Assembly (NCBI GenBank): GCA_965230375.1
Contig: CBDDKU010000027.1
Coordinates: forward strand, 1 to 64,000
DNA: 64,000 bases
Direction of reading: 5' to 3'
Source: CBDDKU01 sp965230375
GTDB taxonomy: Bacteria; Bacteroidota; Bacteroidia; Flavobacteriales_D; Cryomorphaceae
This document shows, piece after piece, positions 26,141 through 35,321 of this stretch (positions within the stretch are counted from its first letter, which is position 1; every line of letters starts with the position of its first letter). The notes under the pieces are model-generated. The model ran no database searches, was not told the origin of the DNA, and worked only from the letters and a program-made list of their open reading frames with translations. Made by a program: the position numbers and the translations under genes.

Positions 26141-27049
26141 ATGAAGGAGGAAATATTCAAAGTACAGTCCATAAGTCAGCTTTGCGAACTGTGTGGTTTT
26201 GAGAAGCCTAATCACCCACTTATTTACATTGCTGATGTTTCCAAATGGGTAATTGGACAGGAATTTGTTGGTTTAAAGTACACATCCGATTTCTTTACCA
26301 TAGCTATGAAGGACAGTAGCTGTGGTATGCAGTATGGACGGCATCATTATGACTTCAATGAAGGAGTAATGATCTTCACTTCTCCCAATCAGGTAACTTC
26401 TACCAACAAGGAGCAAAAACTCAATGAAATTCAGGGATTCATGATCTTCTTTCATCGTGACCTTATTAGAAATACCCACCTAGGAGATATCATTGATCAA
26501 TACTCTTTCTTTTCATACGACACTCATGAGGCCTTGCACCTTTCAGAAAAAGAGCAGCAAACCATAAAAGAGTTAGTTGCAAATGTTAACAGCGAAATTT
26601 CCGAACGCATTGACAATCATAGTAACACAGTGATTGTTTCAGGAATCGAATTACTCCTTAACCATTGCATGCGCTTTTATGACCGTCAGTTCAACACCAG
26701 AAGAGCACAAAATACAGACGTGTTGGCAACTGTAAACAAATGTTTGAAGGAATACTACAAATCAAATCTACCAACAGAACAAGGTGTAGCCACTGTGCAG
26801 TACTTAGCTGATAAAGTGCATCTTTCGGCACATTACCTGAGTGACCTTCTAAAAAACGAAACAGGAAGAAGTACTTTGGATCACATAAATGACTTTGTAA
26901 TAGAAAAGGCCAAAACCAATCTTCTACAATCACAGGATTCCGTTAGTGAAATAGCCTATAACCTTGGATTCAACTACCCCCACTATTTTAGTCGTCTATT
27001 CAAGAAAAAAACAGGAATAAGCCCTGTGGAGTACCGTAAGTTGAACTAA
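26141..27049 (+). CDS. AraC family transcriptional regulator
   Basis: 302 residues. The N-terminal half is a cupin-like sensor ('HHYDFNEGVMIFTSPNQVTS') that usually binds a small molecule. The C-terminal 100 residues form the double HTH: 'TVQYLADKVHLSAHYLSDLLKNETGRSTLDHINDFVIEKAKTNLLQSQDSVSEIAYNLGFNYPHYFSRLFKKKTGISPVEYRK'. It lies 101 bases upstream of, and in the same direction as, the SDR/aldehyde dehydrogenase/bestrophin operon, which it likely controls. That link is positional inference. Confidence 0.92.
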   Translation: MKEEIFKVQSISQLCELCGFEKPNHPLIYIADVSKWVIGQEFVGLKYTSDFFTIAMKDSSCGMQYGRHHYDFNEGVMIFTSPNQVTSTNKEQKLNEIQGFMIFFHRDLIRNTHLGDIIDQYSFFSYDTHEALHLSEKEQQTIKELVANVNSEISERIDNHSNTVIVSGIELLLNHCMRFYDRQFNTRRAQNTDVLATVNKCLKEYYKSNLPTEQGVATVQYLADKVHLSAHYLSDLLKNETGRSTLDHINDFVIEKAKTNLLQSQDSVSEIAYNLGFNYPHYFSRLFKKKTGISPVEYRKLN

Positions 27050-27150
27050 TTCTGCATTTCGTGTTCGGCTTTCCGCATTTCGTGTAAATGCCCCAATCCA
27101 ATCCTGTACACCTTTGTCTTGTAATTGATTAGCCCTTAAATACAAGACAA

Positions 27151-28221
27151 ATGACAACAATCGATAAATCGAAACCAGTAATGGTAACAGGTGCCAACGG
27201 CTATGTAGCCAGTTGGTTGGTTAAAAAACTTTTGGACGAAGGATTAACCGTTCATGCAGCGGTAAGAGATCCAAAAAATGAAAAGAAAATTGCACACCTG
27301 AAAAAGGCTGCAGCCAATTCCAAAGGTAAGATTGAATTCTTTGCCGGGGACCTTATGAAACCTGGTTCTTACAAAGCAGCAATGGAAGGTTGTGAGTTGG
27401 TGTTCCACACGGCTTCCCCTTTTACAACTACCGTAAAAGACCCACAAAAAGAATTGATTGAACCTGCGGTTCATGGTACCGAAAACGTATTGAATTCTGC
27501 TAAGGAAACTCCCTCAGTAAAAAGAGTGGTGGTTACCAGTAGCTGTGCGGCTATTTACACCGATGCCATTGATACGGTTAATGCGCCCGGAGGGAAATTG
27601 ACTGAAGATGTTTGGAACAAAACTGCTTCTCTTGATTATCAGCCTTATTCGTACTCCAAAACTTTGGCAGAGAAAAAAGCCTGGGAGATAACCAAAACGC
27701 AATCTCAATGGGATTTGGTTACCATCAATATGAGTATGGTTATGGGGCCACCCCTGAACCCACATGGAACCACTTCTGAGAGTTTCCACATGCTAAAGCA
27801 GATGGGTGATGGCACGCTAAAATCAGGAGCTCCAAAAGTGGGAATGGGTGTAGTTGATGTTCGCGATGTGGCTGAAGCCCATTATCGTGCTGGTTTTACT
27901 CCTGAAGCCCATGGCAGATACATCACTGCTGCTCACGAATCAGACCTTTTCTCAATGTCTCAAACATTGCGACCTGAGTATGGCGATAAGTTTCCAATTC
28001 CAAAATCAGCAGTACCTAAGTTTTTGTTGATGTTGATTGGCCCAATGATTAACAAAAACCTGAACCGAAAATTTATTCGCAACAACATCAACATTCCATG
28101 GAGAGCAGATAACTCAAAAATCAAAAATGAATTAGGAATGACATTCCGCCCACTATCTGAAACCATGAATGATGCTTTTCAGGTATTGATTGACGAAAAG
28201 GTTTTAACTCCAAAAAAATAA
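27151..28221 (+). CDS. NAD-dependent epimerase/dehydratase, aldehyde-reductase type SDR
   Basis: 356 residues, extended SDR fold. The dinucleotide motif is 'VMVTGANGYVASWLVKKLLDEGLTVHAAVRDP' (TGxxGxxA at the N-terminus). The active-site Tyr and Lys lie in 'YQPYSYSKTLAEKKAWE' (YxxxK), with 'VVVTSSCAAIY' upstream supplying the Ser. Dihydroflavonol 4-reductase-like members reduce aldehydes or ketones with NADPH. First gene of a five-gene operon (gaps of 2-9 bases) after the AraC regulator. Confidence 0.9.
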   Translation: MTTIDKSKPVMVTGANGYVASWLVKKLLDEGLTVHAAVRDPKNEKKIAHLKKAAANSKGKIEFFAGDLMKPGSYKAAMEGCELVFHTASPFTTTVKDPQKELIEPAVHGTENVLNSAKETPSVKRVVVTSSCAAIYTDAIDTVNAPGGKLTEDVWNKTASLDYQPYSYSKTLAEKKAWEITKTQSQWDLVTINMSMVMGPPLNPHGTTSESFHMLKQMGDGTLKSGAPKVGMGVVDVRDVAEAHYRAGFTPEAHGRYITAAHESDLFSMSQTLRPEYGDKFPIPKSAVPKFLLMLIGPMINKNLNRKFIRNNINIPWRADNSKIKNELGMTFRPLSETMNDAFQVLIDEKVLTPKK

Positions 28222-28226
28222 CAACA

Positions 28227-29828
28227 ATGACAGCACAAGAAGCATATAATCAGTTAGACCCACAAGCGTGGGCAAAAGTATCGCCAGTAGAAAGACTTCA
28301 TTTATTGGAAGCCGTAAGAGAACGCATTGGTCAATTTGCCGATGAGTTGGGCGCTGCAGATGCCAAAATGAAGAATGATAATATAGGAGAAGATATGGTG
28401 TCCTTAGAAGAAGGAAAGGGGGCCACGGTAATGGCACTGACCGGTGCGTTAAACGGGTGTATAGCTCTCTACGAATCTTTGGTGCATGGTGACATGATTA
28501 AACCCAATTCAATAGAGAAGATTGGTGACGACCTTTATCAGGTAGATGTTACTTCTACTGATGCTAAGGATAAACTCATAGCCGGAAAACGCAAAGATTA
28601 TTTGCACATAAAAGGCGAACCAAGACAAGTAAACCCTTACGACAAACCTACTGGTGTAATTGCAGTTTCAGGAGCTGGAAACTACAGTTCTTCTTTGGAA
28701 ACTATCAATGCGATGTTTTTAGAAAACTGCTGTGTGATTCACAAACCACACAGACTTAACGAGGAGACCGATGAAATTTGGGCGAAAATATTTCAGCCAT
28801 TGGTGGAAGCAAAAGTCATTAGTTTTTGTTCTGCTGACCAAGGTAGAGCATTGCCGAAACTGGAAGGTTTGTCCAAAATTTATTTTACTGGATCTACCGA
28901 AGTGGCTAAAACTATTGAAGAAGCTGCTTCTGTGCCATTAATCTCAGAATGTGGAGGTAATAACCCTTGTATCATTGTTCCGGGAGACAAACCATGGACG
29001 GCAAAGGAAATGCAAATTCAAGCGGACAAGTTGGTATCCCTTGCCAAACTCAATGGCGGTGCTGTATGTGGTCGTATTCAAACCTTGGTGACTTCTAAAA
29101 ACTGGAATCAAAGAGGTGAATTTTTAGATGCTATAAGAAAGTCTGTTGTAGAGGATACACCTGCGACTGGAACTTATTATCCTGGAACAAACAGCACATA
29201 TAAGGCCTTCCAAGAAGCCTATCCAAATGCTGAAGAATTAAAGCCGGAAGATGGTAAACACAAGCACAGTAGCATGTTGCTTATTACCGGTGCTGATGAG
29301 GATGGCTTTGCTGCAAAAAATGAGGCCTTTTGTCAAGTAATTACTGAGATTGCATTGGATACCGAAGCAAAAGCTGATGTGTTTTTGAAAAATGCTGTTG
29401 AGTATTGCAATACAAAGCTCATAGGGACTTTGGCAGCTGGAATTATCATCGATAATGAGTCCATGAAAAAATATGCGGATGCATTAAATCAAGCTGTGGT
29501 TGATTTAGAATACGGAGCAATAGCCGTAAACAACACCCCTCCAACCATCTGGTTGAACCCTACTCAAACCTGGGGTGGAAACGAAGAAGGTAAGGAATTT
29601 GTAAGTGGCATTGGTAACTTTGGGAACCTGCTCAATTTTGATAATGTGGTAAAATCCGTAATGATTGATGATTTTCATGCTCCTGGTGGATTAACCATAA
29701 AGAATATTAAAGCAGCCCACCACATGATAAATAATATGGTGGATTACATGGTACACCCTACCTGGATGAAGCTCACCAAATTGGTAGGAGTAATGACTGT
29801 TGATAGTTTTAGAAAAAAAGACTTTTAA
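28227..29828 (+). CDS. Aldehyde dehydrogenase superfamily protein
   Basis: 533 residues, longer and more diverged than usual. Recognisable elements: 'GVIAVSGAGNYSSSLETINAMFLENCCVIHKPHRLNEE' in the NAD-binding region, 'IYFTGSTEVAKTI', the general base in ISECGGNNP (Glu241), and the nucleophile in GGAVCGR (Cys281). The second half keeps 'TWGGNEEGKEFVSGIGNFGN'. Both catalytic residues are present, so it is probably active on an aldehyde. It starts 5 bases after the SDR gene. The pair suggests interconversion of alcohol, aldehyde and acid of one unknown compound. Confidence 0.85.
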   Translation: MTAQEAYNQLDPQAWAKVSPVERLHLLEAVRERIGQFADELGAADAKMKNDNIGEDMVSLEEGKGATVMALTGALNGCIALYESLVHGDMIKPNSIEKIGDDLYQVDVTSTDAKDKLIAGKRKDYLHIKGEPRQVNPYDKPTGVIAVSGAGNYSSSLETINAMFLENCCVIHKPHRLNEETDEIWAKIFQPLVEAKVISFCSADQGRALPKLEGLSKIYFTGSTEVAKTIEEAASVPLISECGGNNPCIIVPGDKPWTAKEMQIQADKLVSLAKLNGGAVCGRIQTLVTSKNWNQRGEFLDAIRKSVVEDTPATGTYYPGTNSTYKAFQEAYPNAEELKPEDGKHKHSSMLLITGADEDGFAAKNEAFCQVITEIALDTEAKADVFLKNAVEYCNTKLIGTLAAGIIIDNESMKKYADALNQAVVDLEYGAIAVNNTPPTIWLNPTQTWGGNEEGKEFVSGIGNFGNLLNFDNVVKSVMIDDFHAPGGLTIKNIKAAHHMINNMVDYMVHPTWMKLTKLVGVMTVDSFRKKDF

Positions 29829-29829
29829 A

Positions 29830-30186
29830 ATGAGTAGGGGAGCAAAAACAATTCTGGTGTACGGAGTCTATTGTCTTGTTTCTGGACTTGGATTTCTTTT
29901 TATTAAGGATTTGATTTTGGAAACGTTTCAGTTTGCAGCCACAACAGAGCATTGGATCTACGTAGTGGCCATTCTGATGGTTGGGTTGGGCTACTATTAC
30001 ATATCATCGGCACGGGCAGAGTCCAAGCACTTTTTCAAAATATCTGTCATTGGTAGGACTTGGTTTTTTGTAGCTAGTACTTCCATTGCATTAATGGGCA
30101 TTGCTCCAAAAATGCTTATTGCCTTTGGAGCGATTGATTTAATCACAGCTATTTGGACGGCAATTGCGTTAAGATCAGATAAATAA
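29830..30186 (+). CDS. Small membrane protein of the SDR/ALDH operon
   Basis: 118 residues from the ATG at 29830, one base after the aldehyde dehydrogenase stop. An earlier in-frame ATG at 29800 lies inside that gene and is less likely. Four hydrophobic helices are visible ('TILVYGVYCLVSGLGFLFI', 'WIYVVAILMVGLGYYYI', 'WFFVASTSIALMGIAP', 'MLIAFGAIDLITAIWTAIAL'). No family recognised. Translational coupling with its neighbours suggests a shared role. Confidence 0.75.
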   Translation: MSRGAKTILVYGVYCLVSGLGFLFIKDLILETFQFAATTEHWIYVVAILMVGLGYYYISSARAESKHFFKISVIGRTWFFVASTSIALMGIAPKMLIAFGAIDLITAIWTAIALRSDK

Positions 30187-30195
30187 ATTGCGGTT

Positions 30196-30690
30196 ATGGA
30201 CTTTATTGAGTACACTCAAAACTGGGCGAAGAGCGAAGTACTACAAGGCAGAATAATGATTGGTGTTGGCGTTGTGCTTCTAATCGGGTTTATAAGCATA
30301 CTACGAAGTAACCATGAGTTGCTACGGGGGTCAGTTATTCCATTGGGAATTCTTATTGCCATATTTATTGGCTATGGTGGATTCATTCTTTATAGCCGAC
30401 CTGCTCATGCCAAAGAGAGTATTGCACTTTACCAAAAGTCAGATATAGAAGCGTTAGAAAAAGAAAGGGAAAAACACATCAATGACAATAAAGCTGGTAA
30501 TACCTTGCTCAAATTTGTTTATCCGGGAATGATCTTGGCTGGATTAGCACTCCTAATTCTGGCTGCCTCGCCATACTTCAAAGGAATGGGGTTGGGATTT
30601 GCATTACTTGGTATCGCGGCATATGTCATGGACTATGGATTTGTATCACGGTCAGATGCATTTTTATCCTTCTTAAAAAATATTCAATAA
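30196..30690 (+). CDS. Membrane protein of the SDR/ALDH operon
   Basis: 164 residues with four predicted helices: two near the N-terminus ('IMIGVGVVLLIGFISIL', 'VIPLGILIAIFIGYGGFILY') and two near the C-terminus ('FVYPGMILAGLALLILAAS', 'GLGFALLGIAAYVMDYG'). A charged cytoplasmic helix lies between ('KSDIEALEKEREKHINDNKAG'). It begins 9 bases after the previous gene. Family not recognised. It ends two bases before the bestrophin gene. Confidence 0.75.
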   Translation: MDFIEYTQNWAKSEVLQGRIMIGVGVVLLIGFISILRSNHELLRGSVIPLGILIAIFIGYGGFILYSRPAHAKESIALYQKSDIEALEKEREKHINDNKAGNTLLKFVYPGMILAGLALLILAASPYFKGMGLGFALLGIAAYVMDYGFVSRSDAFLSFLKNIQ

Positions 30691-30692
30691 GT

Positions 30693-31727
30693 ATGATAAT
30701 CACCAAAGGCATTAAGTTTAGCAACCTTGTCAAATGGACGGGTCCAAGAGTATTAGCATTACTTGCGTTTGTGTCATCTATTGCCGCACTTTACTATTTC
30801 AACATTATTTCAATTAGTATTCCGTGGTTACCAGTCTCGGTAATTGGAACAGCTGTTGCCTTCTATGTTGGCTTTAAAAACAATCAAGCTTATGATAGAA
30901 TGTGGGAGGCCAGAAAGATATGGGGTGGTATTGTCAATGATAGCCGTACTTGGGGAATGATGGTCGATGGATATATAACCAACCTTTTCAAAGAAAATAA
31001 AGCAAGCGAAACCGAAATCCAACAAGTCAAAAAACGATTGATTTATAGGCATATTGCCTGGTTGTATGCACATAGAAGTCAACTACTAATCCCTACATCG
31101 TGGGAACATATTAGTCAGGGCGGGCGCATATCAAGAACGGCAAAAATGTATCAAAAGGAATTCGGTATTGGTATGTTAGATGATGAAATCACGAGAACAG
31201 AGCTTAGGTTATTCTTGCCAATCGAAGAACATGATAGATTAGTAGCTAATGCAAATACGGCTACCCAAATAATCAATGAACAATCCCGAGAATTAACTAA
31301 ACTGAGAGAACAAGGGTTTATTGATGATTTTCGACACACACAAATGGAGGATGTGTTGAGAAGCTTCTATGAACTACAGGGCAAGAACGAACGCATAAAA
31401 AAATTCCCTCTGCCAAGACAATATGCAAATATGAGCCGATACTTTGTTTTTATTTTCATTGCACTCATTCCGTTTAGCATGATTCCAGAACTGATGAATA
31501 TTAGTGATTGGGGAATCTGGCTTTCGCTTCCATTAACAACACTAATTGCCTGGGTTTATGCTATGATGGAGAGCATCGGAGACTTTTCTGAAAATCCATT
31601 TCAGGGAATGGCCAATGACATTCCGATGATGTCGCTTTGCAGAACCATTGAAATAGATTTGCGCGAAATGCTCGGAGAGACAGAGTTACCTGATTCTATA
31701 AAATCTAAAAATGGTGTGTTGATGTAA
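30693..31727 (+). CDS. Bestrophin family ion channel
   Basis: 344 residues. The sequence 'SIPWLPVSVIGTAVAFYVGFKNNQAYDRMWEARKIWGGIVNDSRTWG' is the bestrophin/UPF0187 signature (neck region, and the RxWEAR.xWG block). Two further helices near residues 245-290 ('YFVFIFIALIPFSMIPELM', 'WLSLPLTTLIAWVYAMME') are followed by 'GDFSENPFQG.ANDIPM', also characteristic. Prokaryotic bestrophins are pentameric ion channels of the inner membrane. It is the last gene of the operon, before a terminator at 31808. It could pass the anionic product of the two enzymes, a guess from position. Confidence 0.9.
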   Translation: MIITKGIKFSNLVKWTGPRVLALLAFVSSIAALYYFNIISISIPWLPVSVIGTAVAFYVGFKNNQAYDRMWEARKIWGGIVNDSRTWGMMVDGYITNLFKENKASETEIQQVKKRLIYRHIAWLYAHRSQLLIPTSWEHISQGGRISRTAKMYQKEFGIGMLDDEITRTELRLFLPIEEHDRLVANANTATQIINEQSRELTKLREQGFIDDFRHTQMEDVLRSFYELQGKNERIKKFPLPRQYANMSRYFVFIFIALIPFSMIPELMNISDWGIWLSLPLTTLIAWVYAMMESIGDFSENPFQGMANDIPMMSLCRTIEIDLREMLGETELPDSIKSKNGVLM

Positions 31728-31807
31728 TATGCATCAAAGGAAAGCTGATCACGCCCAAGGCGGAGACCTGCCAACCCTGATCAGCACCAAAAAAGAACCA
31801 GATCCAT

Positions 31808-31833
31808 GCCCGTATTTACGGGCTTTGTTTTTT
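31808..31833 (+). terminator. Rho-independent terminator after the bestrophin gene
   Basis: GCCCGTA and TACGGGC form a stem with a two-base loop, followed by TTTGTTTTTT. Upstream at 31744-31787 is a GCTGATCA...TGATCAGC inverted repeat with internal CGCC/GGCG. Confidence 0.85.
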
Positions 31834-31987
31834 GCCTACTTCTTAGAACAAAGCCCTTTCTGAACAGAATAGGTAAGTATCCCTATCCTGATACAACTGA
31901 ACGGCTATGATTTCGTCTCTCTTTTGCCGGCTTACCTAGTCGGTTTGAACCAGATCTTTACTCACCTTTAAAACCAAACACTCGAAT

Positions 31988-33994
31988 ATGATTCGAATTC
32001 TACTCATCCTTCTCTTCGGTACAACTGTCTTTGTCACTCAGGGCCAGATCATTCACGTTCCACAAGATTTTGAAAGTATTCAATCGGCTATTGACGCCTC
32101 TGCACAGGGAGATAGCATTCACATCGCACCAGGGACCTACGTTGAAAACCTGGTGATTCCACACGAGCTCACCTTTTATTCCGATTTTCTGGACACGCAG
32201 AATATGTTGGACGTTGAAGCAACCGTCTTGGACGGAGACAGCAGTGGGGCAGTGATCCTGGCAGAAGACCCAATGGGTAATAGACTGGAATTTATCGGGC
32301 TCACAGTACAAAATGGTACCGGTCATCCCTATGCGGTAGGTTTGACTTCAGACAGCATGTATTTGAATTTTGGTGGTGGGATGCACGTGACCGGAGTTTC
32401 GGAGCTTGTGTTAGATCACATGATCATCCGCGAAAACCAAATTTTTACGGAGCACAATAGTGGCGGCGGGGTGTTTGCCGAGGAGTGCGGTGTGACGGTG
32501 CGCGATTGCGTGATTGAAGAAAACCTTGTGAGAGGGGGCTCCTTCTTTGGTGAAGGCGGCGGTCTCTGTTTTTACGACTGCGATGTTGAGATGTACAATT
32601 CGGTGGTGCAGAACAATATTGGTGAACCGGGTTATTCCGAAGGCGCGGGGATTTTCGCCCTGAACAGCGATCTCTACCTCGAAGGAGTCGATATTTTAAA
32701 TAATACTGGGCCGAGGTCTGCGGCATTTAATTTCACCAGCAGTGCGGCACAAATGGTCAACTGCAATGTCATTGGAAATGTGGCAAGTGGTGTGGATGTG
32801 GTGAAGTTTTACACCCCTGGCCAGGGTGGCCCATTCATTATTGAAGATTGTCTCTTCGCAGATAATCAAGGTCATCAAGGCGGAACTTTTAGCATTATCT
32901 CGGCAGAAGCGACGATCAGTGGAACCACCTTCGAGAACAACTCGGCCACCTTTGGCCCCGTATGTCTCAACTTTTCAAATGCGGACTTTACCATCGATGA
33001 CACATTTTTTATCGGGGGATTCTGCGCAGGCGGAAGCTCACTGAGTTGCGATGCAGGCGCCTTGAAAACCTACCAAAGCACGGGCGTGGTGCGCAATACC
33101 CTTATGCAGAACAATTCATCGAACAGCGACAGTGGTTTTTCAGAAGGCGGGGCTATGGATCTGGGTTATTCTGACATCGTTTTGGATTCAGTGATCGTGC
33201 AGGGAAATGTGGCCAATAATGGTGGGGCCATGCGCGTGAATGCATCGAACATAACGCTTATCAAGTCTGCTTTGCTGGAAAACGAAGCGAACGAAGGTGG
33301 TGCCATATTCTCTCTGAGTAGCAACTGGAATATCATTAAAAGCACCATTGCCGGCAACGTCGGTAACACCGTTGCAGGGATTTGGACTTATTCGGATTCG
33401 CTGTACATCGTCAATTCCATCCTTTGGAATGAAGGTGGTGATGAGCTCTATGGGCACCCTTCCGAATGGAATGATACTTCAAGCGTGCATTTTGCCTATT
33501 CCACGGTTCGTGGCTTGGATGAACATTTCGTGAATGAAGAATATTTAGAAACCACCTGGCACGCCGGGAATGTAGAAGAGACTCCCGTTTTTGAAAACGC
33601 ACTGGCAGGCAATTATGAATTGGCAGCAGACGCTCCGCAAGTCGATGCCGGTATCGCGTTTTTCGAGCTGGATGGCGATGTTTTGGTTGACCTGCAAGAT
33701 TATCTGGGAATTGCTCCTGATATGGGGTATAGCGAAACCCTCGTGTTGGGTACAAAGGAAGAAGAAGCTAGCCTTTTCTCCATTTTCCCCAATCCCGCAA
33801 ATGATGTCTTAAACATTGCTGGACCGGTTCACAAAATTGAGCGAGTAGATCTATTCGATATGCAGGGAAGAATGATTGCTGTCGAAGTTTCAGGCTCCAA
33901 CCAATTGGCTCTTGGTAGCTTGAAGCCGGGTGCTTATCACCTCCGGTTGCAGCATGCGGCAGGTACCGAAAGCATGACGTTGATCAAGCGCTAA
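31988..33994 (+). CDS. Secreted right-handed beta-helix protein with T9SS sorting tail
   Basis: 668 residues. The signal peptide is 'MIRILLILLFGTTVFVTQGQ'. Residues about 22-100 ('IIHVPQDFESIQSAIDASAQGDSIHIAPGTYVENLVI') start a pectate-lyase-like parallel beta helix. It continues with repeated 'NN.A..GGA' and 'NSGGGVFAEECGVTVRDCVIEENL' coils to about residue 520. The C-terminal 80 residues ('SLFSIFPNPANDVLNIAG...VDLFDMQGRMI...LKPGAYHLRL') are the type A sorting domain. It is exported through T9SS to the surface or medium. It may bind or cut polysaccharide, but no catalytic residues are evident. Confidence 0.9.
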   Translation: MIRILLILLFGTTVFVTQGQIIHVPQDFESIQSAIDASAQGDSIHIAPGTYVENLVIPHELTFYSDFLDTQNMLDVEATVLDGDSSGAVILAEDPMGNRLEFIGLTVQNGTGHPYAVGLTSDSMYLNFGGGMHVTGVSELVLDHMIIRENQIFTEHNSGGGVFAEECGVTVRDCVIEENLVRGGSFFGEGGGLCFYDCDVEMYNSVVQNNIGEPGYSEGAGIFALNSDLYLEGVDILNNTGPRSAAFNFTSSAAQMVNCNVIGNVASGVDVVKFYTPGQGGPFIIEDCLFADNQGHQGGTFSIISAEATISGTTFENNSATFGPVCLNFSNADFTIDDTFFIGGFCAGGSSLSCDAGALKTYQSTGVVRNTLMQNNSSNSDSGFSEGGAMDLGYSDIVLDSVIVQGNVANNGGAMRVNASNITLIKSALLENEANEGGAIFSLSSNWNIIKSTIAGNVGNTVAGIWTYSDSLYIVNSILWNEGGDELYGHPSEWNDTSSVHFAYSTVRGLDEHFVNEEYLETTWHAGNVEETPVFENALAGNYELAADAPQVDAGIAFFELDGDVLVDLQDYLGIAPDMGYSETLVLGTKEEEASLFSIFPNPANDVLNIAGPVHKIERVDLFDMQGRMIAVEVSGSNQLALGSLKPGAYHLRLQHAAGTESMTLIKR

Positions 33995-34390
33995 GTTCGG
34001 GAATGGTCCCAGATCCCTCTTGAATTTGAGATCGATGAAATTGTGGTGTGTTTTTACATTACACGCAGTGTTATTTCGATATGGCCCGACAAGGCGTTTC
34101 CTTTACTGAACCAAATGATGAATGATTGAAGAGTCTTATTGCTAAAAAAAGAATGTTCCAGCAAAAGCGCAATAGTCATTGACTTGATAGGGCAAGCCAG
34201 CCAACAGCAAAGTCAAATTGATTGGATTAAGGTGAAGCTTGAGAAAACAGAATAAAGCGGCTTTTACAGAAAACACAAGCTCACTTCTTCTCGCTAAAGT
34301 GAAGTTTTATCAACACTATGAAAGATTTGGCTGGATCTTATTTTTTGCAAAGCGTGAGTTAATTGACGACATTTGAGTAAACGCTCACAC
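33995..34390. other. Gene-free stretch left of the accessory region
   Basis: About 395 bases without a convincing gene. Near its end, TTTGCAAAGCGTGAGTTAATT resembles the closing GCAAGCTGTGAGCCAATT of the 260-bp dispersed repeat. A decayed copy of that element may be present, but the match is weak. Confidence 0.4.
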
Positions 34391-34630
34391 ATGGCAAAGG
34401 TCGATAATCTTAGAAATTCACTCATCAGCAAAATCTTGTTGATACGCGATGAAGACTTGCTATCTGCTTTAGACAAGATCGCCACTGCTTCTTCAAAAAA
34501 CGCGAAAGTAGACCTCTCGGAAGCCCAAAAGGAAATGATTCATATGGGGATGGACGATTACCGGAATGGTCGGACGATTTCGCAAGAAGAACTTTTTGAC
34601 AGAGAGCTAAAATGGCTGAACGAAAAGTAA
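34391..34630 (+). CDS. Antitoxin of a ParE/RelE-type module
   Basis: 79 residues from the ATG at 34391. A TTG start 18 bases earlier is possible. It is mostly helical and acidic towards the end. The C-terminus 'SEAQKEMIHMGMDDYRNGRTISQEELFDRELKWLNEK' is typical of the short antitoxins of RelE/ParE pairs in Bacteroidota, which wrap the toxin with this tail. No classical DNA-binding motif is obvious in the first 40 residues. It overlaps the toxin gene by 19 bases, so the two are translated together. Confidence 0.8.
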   Translation: MAKVDNLRNSLISKILLIRDEDLLSALDKIATASSKNAKVDLSEAQKEMIHMGMDDYRNGRTISQEELFDRELKWLNEK

Positions 34631-34941
34631 TTTGGACTGCTACTTCATCGAAGCAACTAAGGGAGGTATTCAGCTACTGGAATAGACGAAACAAGTCGAG
34701 TGCGTTTTCAAAGAAGCTATTGAATGTCATTAAGCAGGATCTGAGAAGGGTTCAAGCCTATCCTGAGTCTTTCCCAGTGACCGTCACTGCAGAAATTCGA
34801 GTTTCAGCTATAGGTCATTACAGCATTTTCTACTTTTTTGACGATAACGCGATTGTAGTTGTTTCCTTTTGGGACAATCGGCAAGATCCAGAAAAGTTGT
34901 TGTCAATTCTTAAGAAGGGATCTCAGTCTGATAGTTTTTAA
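34612..34941 (+). CDS. Type II toxin, RelE/ParE family
   Basis: 109 residues. 'MAERKVIWTATSSKQLREVFSYWNRRNKSSAFSKKLLNVIKQDLRRVQAYPES' and 'IRVSAIGHYSIFYFFDDNAIVVVSFWDNRQDPEKLLSIL' match the ParE/RelE toxin fold: two N-terminal helices, then a sheet ending in the 'VVSFWDNRQDP' motif common in Bacteroidota members. The target is a ribosome-bound mRNA or gyrase, not decidable here. The pair sits at the left edge of the cassette region, where such modules often stabilise DNA. Confidence 0.85.
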   Translation: MAERKVIWTATSSKQLREVFSYWNRRNKSSAFSKKLLNVIKQDLRRVQAYPESFPVTVTAEIRVSAIGHYSIFYFFDDNAIVVVSFWDNRQDPEKLLSILKKGSQSDSF

Positions 34942-35118
34942 TGGTGGCCAATTTTAATTCGAGCAATTCGGCTGGAAACATTGATTTTTTGAGAGTATTA
35001 TCGCTTGGACTAACGATTGCCAAGTTTGAGCCATATACGGTTAGTATAGACGTTTCGTGATTTTGTCGAGCGCTTATCTGCTATGCACTCCTATCGCGTC
35101 TGAATCAACTCCAATCAA

Positions 35119-35155
35119 TTTTTCGCATATTTGAGATGGATTGGTGGAGTGAAGC
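35119..35155 (+). repeat. TTTTTCGCATATTTG leader block, copy 3
   Basis: TTTTTCGCATATTTGAGATG followed by GATTGGTGGAGTGAAGCGG. It starts a leader module of about 200 bases that continues with a CGTTTATAAA array (35177-35218) and a short hairpin site (35255-35309) up to the ATG at 35322. Confidence 0.85.
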
Positions 35156-35176
35156 GGTGAATATCGTGGAACATTC

Positions 35177-35218
35177 ATATCCGTTTATAAACGTCTATAA
35201 ACGTTTATAAACGGATAT
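35177..35218. repeat. CGTTTATAAA 10-bp array within near-perfect palindrome
   Basis: ATATCCGTTTATAAACGT and ACGTTTATAAACGGATAT flank a central CTATAA. CGT recurs every 10 bases (35182, 35192, 35202). The whole 42 bases are almost identical to their reverse complement. Confidence 0.85.
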
Positions 35219-35254
35219 TTGCAGAGCCAGCCTGAAAAAAGATTGAAAAACTGA

Positions 35255-35309
35255 TATCAACCCATATGTCGGATAACATGCATTAATGTGTGTTATCCAA
35301 TTGTTGTAG
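35255..35309 (+). repeat. Short attC-like site ending the leader module
   Basis: TATCAAC box, then GGATAACA pairing exactly with TGTTATCC (35271-35278 with 35291-35298), then GTTGTAG at 35303. Closely related sites with the CCATATGTCGGATAACA segment occur at 42920, 56302 and 58679, with a diverged copy at 55380. The GTTGTAGCAC edge is the exact complement of the rear edge of the next gene unit (35920-35929). Confidence 0.75.
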
Positions 35310-35321
35310 CACATTAAAAAA

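Noticed and set aside
34612..34941. Toxin-antitoxin pair as an intact cassette
   Set aside because: No matching front and rear edges or complete hairpin site was found around the pair.
35177..35218. CRISPR-like short repeats in the CGTTTATAAA arrays
   Set aside because: Units are 10 bases with no unique spacers, and no cas genes are present.
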